The notes under the pieces: generated by a model
Database searches by the model: none
Seen by the model: the letters and a program-made list of their open reading frames with translations, nothing else
What the model was told of the DNA's origin: nothing
In this document: one piece after another, positions 54,688 through 61,294 of the stretch
Layout of the letters: every line of letters begins with the position of its first letter
How positions within the stretch are numbered: position 1 is the stretch's first letter
Made by a program: the position numbers and the translations under genes
Origin: Methylomicrobium agile
GTDB lineage: Bacteria; Pseudomonadota; Gammaproteobacteria; Methylococcales; Methylomonadaceae
DNA: 64,000 nt
Assembly: GCF_000733855.1 (NCBI RefSeq)
Contig: NZ_JPOJ01000001.1
Coordinates: 2,046,001 to 2,110,000, forward strand
Direction: 5' to 3'

Positions 54688-56550
54688 CGCCCAACAACTG
54701 CAACCCAACACGCCCCAGAAACTTTTCAAATCGGCCGCCGGAACACGGCTTTGAAAAGCCCGGGCATGGGCGTGTCCGTGGATGCCGCAAGCCGTGCCGC
54801 AGGCGCAGGTCTGTGCCATGGCGTTGGCGTGAGCCTGACGTGCGGACGCATGATAGCCGTCGTAACGGATCACCGGCGACCAGGACGGGGAAATCGGCAA
54901 CGCGGGCGGGTCGAATTCCTTGAATTCCCGGTCGCCGTAGATGATCTCGCCGCCCACGACGGTCATGACGGCCTTCAGGTTTTTCAGGTCGTCGTCCGCG
55001 ATCGTCATCATGTCTTCGGGCAAGACGGCAAAGTCGGCATATTGTCCGGCGACGATTACGCCTTTCTTGCCGTGTTCCGTGGAAAACCACGACGAACCTT
55101 CGGTGTACAACCTCAAAGCCTCTTCGCGCGACAGGCGGTTGGCGGGCGGATACAGGGTCAGTCCACCCACGGTCTTGCCCGTCGCCAGCCAATAAATGCC
55201 GATCCAGGGATTATAGCTGGCGACGCGCGTGGCGTCCGTGCCCATGCCGACGGGAATTCCGGTGGCCAGCATCCTATGGATCGGCGGCGTGGCTTCGGCC
55301 GCCTTCGCGCCGTAGCGCGCGACGAAATCCTCGCCCTGGTAAGCCATGCGGTGCTGGATGGCGATGCCGCCGCCCAACGCCTTGATGCGGTCCAGGTTGC
55401 GCTGCGTGACGGTTTCGGCATGGTCGATGAACCAGTTTAAGCCGTCCAGGGGGAATTCGGCGTTGACCCGCTCGAACACGTCCAGGAAGCGGGAAATCGA
55501 TTCGTCATAGGTGCCGTGAATGCGGAACGGCCAACGGTTTTCGGCCAGATGCCTCGCGACGCGGTAAAGCTCATCTTCCAGGCTTGCCGCCAAATCGGGC
55601 CTGGGCTCCCTGAAATCCTCGAAATCGGCGGCGGAAAACACCAGCATTTCGCCCGCTCCGTTATGACGGTACATAGGGGAACCTTGGCCTGGCTTAAGCA
55701 GTTGGGTCCAGGTCCGGAAATCCTCCAGTTCCTTGCCCGGCCTTTGGGTGAACAGGTTGTAGGCGATGCGGATGGTCAGTTGCTTGTCGCGGGCAAGCTG
55801 CTCGATCACCTGATAGTCTTCGGGATAATTCTGGAAACCGCCGCCCGCATCGATCACCGACGTGACGCCCAGCCGGTTCAATTCGCGCATGAAATGCCGG
55901 CTGGAAATCAGTTGATCTTCCGGCGCCAGTTTCGGCCCTTTGGCCAAGGTGGCGTACAGAATCATCGCATTCGGGCGCGCAATCAGCAAACCGGTCGGAT
56001 GGCCGCCGCTATCCCGTTGAATTTCGCCGCCCGGCGGATCAGGGGTGTTTTTATCGTAGCCGCAAGCCTGCAACGCGGCGCGGTTCAGCAGCGCGCGGTC
56101 GTACAAGTGCAGGATGAACACGGGCGTGTCCGGCGCGATCGCGTTGATTTCTTCCAGGGTGGGCAGGCGCTTTTCCGCGAACTGGTGCTCGGTAAAACCG
56201 CCGACTACCCGCACCCATTGCGGCGGCGGGGTGATCGCCACCTGCTGTTTCAGCATGCCCAATGCGGTGGCGACATCCGGCACGCCGTCCCAGCGCAGTT
56301 CCAGCAAATAACTCAAGCCGCCGCGGATAATGTGCAGATGGCTGTCGATAAAACCCGGTATGACCCGCTTGCCTTTGAGGTCAACGACCTGGGTGGAAGC
56401 CGTGGCCTGCTTCATGATCGCGGCATCGTCGCCGACGCTGAGGAACACGCCGTCCTTGACGGCGACGGCACTGGCTTCGGGATTTTTGCGGTCCAGCGTG
56501 GTAAAGCGGCCGTTTCTGAAAATCTTGTCCGGCGTATTGACGGTATTCAT
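54685..56550 (-). CDS. YtcJ-type amidohydrolase
   Basis: This metal-dependent amidohydrolase has 621 residues. The first metal motif is in PGFIDSHLHIIRGG, further ligands in IHGTYDES and FIDHAETV, and the Asp in MGTDATRVASYNPW; YADFAVLPEDMMTI is the C-terminal strand. The family acts on diverse amides and N-formyl compounds, and the substrate is unknown. The C-terminus carries an extra tail with CACGTACGIHGHAHA and GCSCWA, which is Cys/His-rich and not part of the fold. It lies 37 bases downstream of the isochorismatase-type gene and is bracketed with it by inverted repeats. Confidence 0.88.
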   Translation of the reverse strand: MNTVNTPDKIFRNGRFTTLDRKNPEASAVAVKDGVFLSVGDDAAIMKQATASTQVVDLKGKRVIPGFIDSHLHIIRGGLSYLLELRWDGVPDVATALGMLKQQVAITPPPQWVRVVGGFTEHQFAEKRLPTLEEINAIAPDTPVFILHLYDRALLNRAALQACGYDKNTPDPPGGEIQRDSGGHPTGLLIARPNAMILYATLAKGPKLAPEDQLISSRHFMRELNRLGVTSVIDAGGGFQNYPEDYQVIEQLARDKQLTIRIAYNLFTQRPGKELEDFRTWTQLLKPGQGSPMYRHNGAGEMLVFSAADFEDFREPRPDLAASLEDELYRVARHLAENRWPFRIHGTYDESISRFLDVFERVNAEFPLDGLNWFIDHAETVTQRNLDRIKALGGGIAIQHRMAYQGEDFVARYGAKAAEATPPIHRMLATGIPVGMGTDATRVASYNPWIGIYWLATGKTVGGLTLYPPANRLSREEALRLYTEGSSWFSTEHGKKGVIVAGQYADFAVLPEDMMTIADDDLKNLKAVMTVVGGEIIYGDREFKEFDPPALPISPSWSPVIRYDGYHASARQAHANAMAQTCACGTACGIHGHAHARAFQSRVPAADLKSFWGVLGCSCWA

Positions 56551-56587
56551 CGTAAGATCCTCCCCAATCGGTTTCCGGCAGCCTGCG

Positions 56588-57220
56588 TTATTTATTCCTC
56601 GCTTGCTGCAGCCTGGAATAGCTGGTCATCAGGTTGCGGTAATTAGGCAAATGATTCGACAATAAAGTCGCCAGTCCTTCCATATCGTTGCGCCAGTCCC
56701 GCTGCAATTCGCAGGCGACCGCAAACCAGTTGACCAGCTGCGCTCCGGCTTGCGACATGCGGTTCCATGCACTCTGCTGGGTGGTCAAATTGAACGTGCC
56801 GGAAGCATCGGTGACGACAAACACGTCATAGCCTTCTTCCAAGGCCGATAAGGTGGGGAAAGCCACGCATACATCGGTCACGACGCCGGCGATGATCAGT
56901 TGCCTGCGTCCGGTCGCTTTGACCGCTTTCACAAAGTCTTCATTGTCCCAGGCGTTGATCTGTCCGGGGCGATGGATGAAAGGCGCATCGGGAAAACGTT
57001 CGAGAATTTCCGGAACGAGCGGTCCGTTAGGTCCTTCGTCGAAGCTGGTCGTCAATATCGTCGGCAACTGAAAAAACTTGCCGATGTCGGCCAGTGCGAT
57101 TACGTTGTTTTTGAAATCGCTGGGACTAAAATCCTGGACCAGCGAAATCAGCCCGGACTGGTGGTCGACCAACAGCAAGGCCGCATCGTCTTTGTTCAAT
57201 TTTTTGTATTTCGCATTCAT
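56588..57220 (-). CDS. Isochorismatase-family hydrolase (YcaC-like)
   Basis: This cysteine hydrolase of 210 residues has the catalytic triad elements Asp in ALLLVDHQSGL and the nucleophile Cys in AGVVTDVCVAFPTLSA, followed by FVVTDASGTF. It is the YcaC-type small hydrolase; the physiological substrate is unknown. ATG 57220 (MNAKYKKLNKDD) is used. It heads the two-gene unit between the long inverted repeats. Confidence 0.92.
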   Translation of the reverse strand: MNAKYKKLNKDDAALLLVDHQSGLISLVQDFSPSDFKNNVIALADIGKFFQLPTILTTSFDEGPNGPLVPEILERFPDAPFIHRPGQINAWDNEDFVKAVKATGRRQLIIAGVVTDVCVAFPTLSALEEGYDVFVVTDASGTFNLTTQQSAWNRMSQAGAQLVNWFAVACELQRDWRNDMEGLATLLSNHLPNYRNLMTSYSRLQQARNK

Positions 57221-57256
57221 AGTGATCTCCGTTAAAGAAATAACTCGCCACATGTC

Positions 57257-57500
57257 TAAGGATCCGGTAGGAAATAACTTCCCGAATGTTGATTGTTTCG
57301 AAAAGCAGCTGATTTACTCCCCTCTTTGAAAAAGACGACTGCATGGATGCAGGAGGTAGGGCAATGCAGGGAGCAATTGCCGAGGGGCCGGGGGAGATTT
57401 TTTAATAAATCCCCCTCAATCCCCCTTTTTCAAAGGGGGAGGTGCTTTTGACTAAGTCCCTCTTTTTCAAAGGGGGAAGTTATTTTTGACAAAACCCTAA
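57257..57500 (-). repeat. Long inverted repeat, right copy
   Basis: This copy reads, on the minus strand, TTAGGGTTTTGTCAAAAATAACTT... ending CCTACCGGATCCTTA. It holds two CCCCCTTTGAAAAAG units, about 35 bp more than the left copy, plus the shared TTTTCGAAACAATCAACATT segment. The extra unit looks like an internal duplication. Confidence 0.85.
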
Positions 57501-57596
57501 AAGGATGAGTCATGCGGGAATTGAAAGTTCATGGCTTGGCTCATGATTCCGAATGAGCCAAACCATCCAACGCGCGCTTGGTATGGAAACAATCAT

Positions 57597-58454
57597 TCAT
57601 ACCAACTGCCCATCCCGATAATCCGCAAGCGTCTGCTCGATTTCATCGCGCGTGTTCATCACGAAGGGGCCGTACTGGACAACCGGTTCGCGCAGGGGCT
57701 TGGCCGCGAGCACCAGCAAAGAGGCGCCTTCTTTTCCGGCATGCACCTCCACGCGATCCCCTTCGGAAAGCAGGCCGGCGGCATGGGGTGCCAGTGGCTG
57801 TCTTTCGGCAATCGGGCCGACTTCGGCCGAGCCTTCGTAAAGATAAACGAAAGCGTTGTGCCCCTCTGCAACCGGGTGGACAAAATGGCCGCCTGCCGGG
57901 AGATGGACATCCAGAAACAAAGGCTCGGTACTCAGTCCCTGGACCGGTCCCGCTACAACCCGGCCTTCCGCTTGTGTGCTGCCGGCAATGACTTTTACCC
58001 GGCTTCCGTCCTGAAGGGCTAGCAGGGGAATGGCTTCCGGTTGAATATCCCGGTAGGCGGCCGGCTTCATTTTCTCGCGCGCGGGCAAGTTCACCCATAG
58101 CTGGAAACCATGCATGCGGCCGCTTTCCTGCTGCGGCATTTCGGAATGGATGATGCCCCGGCCGGCGGTCATCCACTGCACCGAACCGCTCTTCAAATCG
58201 CCGCGGTTGCCCAGGTGGTCCCGGTGGAGCATGTGCCCTTCCAGCATGTAAGTCACCGTCTCGAAACCCCGGTGCGGGTGATCGGGAAAACCGGCGCTAT
58301 AGTCGTCGGCGTTCGCCGACGAAAACTCGTCCAGCATCAGGAAGGGATCAAGGCGCGCCGATTGGGATTGCCCCAGGCTGCGCAGCAGTTTGACGCCACC
58401 GCCGTCGGTGGCGGGCAGTGCGTTGATGGCTTTTTTCAATGTTCGCGTAGACAT
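57597..58454 (-). CDS. Pirin-family protein
   Basis: This bicupin protein of 285 residues has metal-binding HPHRGFETVTYMLEG and the matching HRDHLGNRGDLKSGSVQWM, ending in the pirin C-terminal domain (FVYLYEGSAEVGP; PVVQYGPFVMNT). Some homologues have quercetin dioxygenase activity; others act as regulators. ATG 58454 is the family start (MSTRTLKKAI). It lies 37 bases downstream of azoR in the same direction, and the two are often regulated together. Confidence 0.94.
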   Translation of the reverse strand: MSTRTLKKAINALPATDGGGVKLLRSLGQSQSARLDPFLMLDEFSSANADDYSAGFPDHPHRGFETVTYMLEGHMLHRDHLGNRGDLKSGSVQWMTAGRGIIHSEMPQQESGRMHGFQLWVNLPAREKMKPAAYRDIQPEAIPLLALQDGSRVKVIAGSTQAEGRVVAGPVQGLSTEPLFLDVHLPAGGHFVHPVAEGHNAFVYLYEGSAEVGPIAERQPLAPHAAGLLSEGDRVEVHAGKEGASLLVLAAKPLREPVVQYGPFVMNTRDEIEQTLADYRDGQLV

Positions 58455-58491
58455 GGTGTTCCTCTTGGAAAATTGGAATGGAATGGTCTTC

Positions 58492-59094
58492 TCAAGCCGC
58501 CAGCATGGCGAGCCGTTGTTGGGCTTCGGCCAGTGCGGCCTCCTTGCTCGCCTCGCCCATGTTGAGCCCTTCGGCATATACGAATTGGACATCGGCGATG
58601 CCCAGAAAGCCCAGAAAATTCCGTACATAACCGGTTTGGCTGTCGAGCGGCGTGCCGGCGTACAGCCCGCCCCGAGTCGCGAAGACATACGCTTTCTTGC
58701 CGGTCAACAGACCTTCGGGGCCGTTCGCGGTGTAACGAAAGGTTATTCCGGCGCGGGCGATGTGGTCGAAATAGGCCTTGAGCGTCGAAGGGATGCCGAA
58801 GTTGTACATCGGCAGGCCGATCACAAGAATCTCGGCCTGTTTGATCTCATCGATCAGAGCGTCCGACTCGGCCGCGAAAGCCTGCTGTTCCGGCGTCCGC
58901 GCTTCGGGCGCTGTAAAAAAGGCCGCCACCCGTTGCGCGTCCAGGTGCGGCAGAGGCACTTGCGCCAGGTCGCGAAGGATCATTCGGGCATTCGGATGAT
59001 GGCTATGCCAGGCAGCGACAAATTGGTCGGCTAGCTGACTGGACTGGCCGCCGGAAGAAAAAATGCTGGAGTTGATTTGGAGCAGGGTTTTCAT
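58492..59094 (-). CDS. azoR: FMN-dependent NADH-azoreductase / quinone reductase
   Basis: This 200-residue flavodoxin-fold enzyme reduces quinones and azo compounds by two electrons. Motifs are the FMN phosphate loop SSIFSSGGQSSQLA, LVIGLPMYNFGIPSTLKAYFDHI and VFATRGGLYAG. It is divergent from a LysR regulator, the usual arrangement for a quinone- or electrophile-responsive pair. Confidence 0.95.
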   Translation of the reverse strand: MKTLLQINSSIFSSGGQSSQLADQFVAAWHSHHPNARMILRDLAQVPLPHLDAQRVAAFFTAPEARTPEQQAFAAESDALIDEIKQAEILVIGLPMYNFGIPSTLKAYFDHIARAGITFRYTANGPEGLLTGKKAYVFATRGGLYAGTPLDSQTGYVRNFLGFLGIADVQFVYAEGLNMGEASKEAALAEAQQRLAMLAA

Positions 59095-59131
59095 GGATGT
59101 TCCTCCGTTGCTGAATGTGGCTTCATTAAAC

Positions 59132-59190
59132 ATCCAATTAATTCGATAAAAAAGTATAATAATTTGCTTAAACTTATCTAATTATTGGAT
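59132..59190. promoter_or_regulatory. Candidate LysR operator region
   Basis: The AT-rich azoR/lysR spacer has outer arms ATCCAATTAATT (59132-59143) and TAATTATTGGAT (59179-59190), nearly complementary. It also has an inner ATAA-N11-TTAT dyad (59159-59177) matching the T-N11-A pattern of LysR-type sites. Confidence 0.6.
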
Positions 59191-59192
59191 TA

Positions 59193-60098
59193 ATGATGAA
59201 GGCGCCCCATATTACCCTCGAACAATGGCGATCGCTGATCGTGGTGGTGGATGCCGGCGGTTACGCGCAGGCGGCGGAAATCCTGAATAAAAGCCAATCG
59301 GCGGTAACTTATGCGGTGCAAAAAATCGAATCGTTGCTGGGTGTGAAAGCGTTCGAGATCCAGGGGCGCAAAGCCACCCTGACGCCAACCGGCCAGATGC
59401 TGTACCGGCGCGCCTTGGCGTTAGTCGAAGAGGCTCGCGATCTGGAGCAGGCAGCGCACATGCTGTCGGCAGGCTGGGAGGCGGAGATTCGCATCGCGGC
59501 GGAAATCCTTTTTCCTTGCCGGCTGCTGCTGGACTGTCTGGACCGCTTCGGCCGGGAGAGCCCGCGCACGCGGGTGGAGTTGATCGAATCGGTGCTCGGC
59601 GGTACGGCCGATGCGCTGTTCAAGGGAGAGGCCGACCTGGTCATTTCCCCGGAACAGCCGCCCGGCTTCCTGGGCGAACTCTTGATGCGGGTGCGACTGA
59701 TCGCGGTTGCGCAGGCCGATCATCCCCTGCACCGCTATGGCCGTGCACTGACCCGGCGCGACCTGCGCGCCTATCGCCACCTGGTGGTCAGGGATTCGGG
59801 CAGCAGGCGCGACCGGCGCGCGGTCTCCGTCGAAGTGGATCAGCGCTGGACGGTAAGCCAGATCGCCACGTCGATCCAGGCCGTCGTCATGGGCTTCGGC
59901 TTTGCCTGGCTTCCGGAAGCGCATATCCGCGAGGAATTGAAGGCAGGATTGCTCAAGCCGCTGTCTTTGCGGGAAGGGGGCACGCGCGAGGTCCCGTTGT
60001 ACCTGATTTTCGCCAATCCGGACTTTGCGGGTCCCGGCGTGAAGCGTCTGGCCGAGATCGTCCGGGAAGCGGTGGAGAGACCGGCAGCAGGGATATAG
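59193..60098 (+). CDS. LysR-family transcriptional regulator
   Basis: The 301-residue product has an N-terminal winged helix-turn-helix (LIVVVDAGGYAQAAEILNKS, SAVTYAVQKIESLLGV) and a periplasmic-binding-like effector domain (DRFGRESPRTRVELIESVLGG; ADLVISPEQPPGF). Two ATGs open the frame. It probably autoregulates and controls azoR-pirin through the shared 98-base spacer; the effector may be a quinone or aromatic compound. Confidence 0.93.
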   Translation: MMKAPHITLEQWRSLIVVVDAGGYAQAAEILNKSQSAVTYAVQKIESLLGVKAFEIQGRKATLTPTGQMLYRRALALVEEARDLEQAAHMLSAGWEAEIRIAAEILFPCRLLLDCLDRFGRESPRTRVELIESVLGGTADALFKGEADLVISPEQPPGFLGELLMRVRLIAVAQADHPLHRYGRALTRRDLRAYRHLVVRDSGSRRDRRAVSVEVDQRWTVSQIATSIQAVVMGFGFAWLPEAHIREELKAGLLKPLSLREGGTREVPLYLIFANPDFAGPGVKRLAEIVREAVERPAAGI

Positions 60099-60230
60099 AG
60101 GGCCTGACACAGAAAAAAGGAGGGTGCAGCGAGCCGCACTGGTTTTTCAAGGCTTCCCATGGCATGGAATCGGGTCGGCAAACCCGAATAACTGTTGAAC
60201 CCTGTCACGAACTTGCAAATCGGTGCTTTA

Positions 60231-60747
60231 GAGCGTTTTTAGATTGAGTGAACAGCAACTTCCGCATGCTAGCGTCGTCGAAGGTGTTTTGCGGAAGGGG
60301 ATATCCTGATGCCCAGAGCCTATTCGATGGATTTACGGAAACGGGTGATCGAAGCCTGCGATCGGGGTGAAACCATTGCTCAGGTGGCGCAACGCTTCGC
60401 CGTAAGCCCTTCGTTTGTGAATAAGTTGCAACAGCGGCGGCGGAAGAGCGGTACGCTGGAACCCAAGCCCCACGGCGGAGGACGCCAACCCTTGTCGTCC
60501 CTCGAACATGATGAAATGTTGCGCACGCTGCTGGCGGCGCAGCCCGATACCACCCTGGAGGAATTGCGGGACAAGCTGGGGCTGAAAGTTCACCTTTCCA
60601 CGCTCTGGCATCGCCTCCAGCGCCTCGGCCTGACCTTCAAAAAAAACGCTGGCAGCAGCCGAGCAAGGGCGTGAGGATGTGCGCCTTCAGCGCAAGGCTT
60701 GGCAACAGGCGCAGCCGACCCTCGATCCGGCCCGGTTCGTTTTCATT
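60231..60747 (+). mobile_element. IS630-family insertion sequence, 5' part
   Basis: After a TA dinucleotide, the left end reads GAGCGTTTTTAGATTGAG. The transposase N-terminus (60309-60674) has the helix-turn-helix region MPRAYSMDLRKRVIEACDRG, AQVAQRFAVSPSFVNK and a second HTH (TLEELRDKLGLKVHLSTLWHRL). At an A8 run (near 60641-60648) the frame shifts by one. The next frame continues with AAEQGREDVRLQRKAWQQ and ends LDPARFVFI at 60747, just before the first DDE aspartate. The catalytic domain and right end are missing. Confidence 0.85.
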
Positions 60748-60880
60748 AAGGCCATGTTGTCAGAGCCGGACATTACCATGGAAGATGTCGCCAAACGTCT
60801 TCGCATAGCGCCTCACCTTCTACGTTACATTGCCATCTACCGGGGGCAGGGGAGCGATTCAGGAGGCCGAGCCATGCTGA
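60748..60880 (+). pseudogene. 3' fragment of a Tn3-type resolvase gene
   Basis: Immediately after the IS630 break, the frame encodes KAMLSEPDITMEDVAKRLRIAP, the C-terminal helix-turn-helix of serine resolvases. A frameshift then leads to the family ending PGGR-like (STGGRGAIQEAEPC, stop at 60878-60880). No N-terminal catalytic domain is present. Confidence 0.7.
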
Positions 60881-61149
60881 CACCCGTTGTCTACCTCGAA
60901 TCCTAAGATGCCAACCGCAACATCCACCGCGCCTATTCGATCGCCTATGGGCAAGATCTCTTCGGCAATTCGATTGTGGACATGACTTACGGACGTATTG
61001 GAGGCAAAAGACCAAAGCTCGTTACAGTCGTCAGCAATGAAGACGAGGCAATCAAATACGTGCAAAAATCTCTTAAACGTAGGCAATTCGCCCCTAAGCG
61101 GGTCGGGGTAAGCTATGAGGCGCGCGCGACATCCGATTTTGAGTCATAA
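60874..61149 (+). pseudogene. WGR-domain protein with in-frame stop
   Basis: The frame starts at ATG 60874 behind a perfect AGGAGG (60861-60866) and encodes MLTPVVYLES, then TAA at 60904-60906, then continues DANRNIHRAYSIAYGQDLFGN, MTYGRIGGKRPKL and EDEAIKYVQKSLKRRQF to a stop at 61147. That is a single WGR domain of 91 codons, with Tyr in place of the signature Trp. WGR domains bind nucleic acid in PARPs and in small proteins of mobile and defence loci. As written it yields only ten residues; a GAA/CAA-to-TAA change or a sequencing error would explain it. Confidence 0.75.
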
Positions 61150-61294
61150 CCCCGGAATATGATTTTGAGTGGAGATAATCAAGAAAAACTGTTTTGCATA
61201 AATACCTAAACAAGGATAGCAAAACACACTTTACTCTATAATTACCAAATTCTTCTGGAAGCCACTTAACCAAAACAATAGGGACGGATCAAGC
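61150..61294. promoter_or_regulatory. AT-rich leader of the helicase gene
   Basis: This spacer is markedly more AT-rich than its surroundings. A TATAAT at 61237-61242 could be a -10 element for the helicase; the matching -35 is not clear. Confidence 0.35.

Noticed and set aside
60309-60674. Treating the IS630 first frame as an intact small transposase or regulator
   Set aside because: It ends at an A8 slippage site and the continuing transposase sequence is found in the shifted frame; it is only the N-terminal DNA-binding half.
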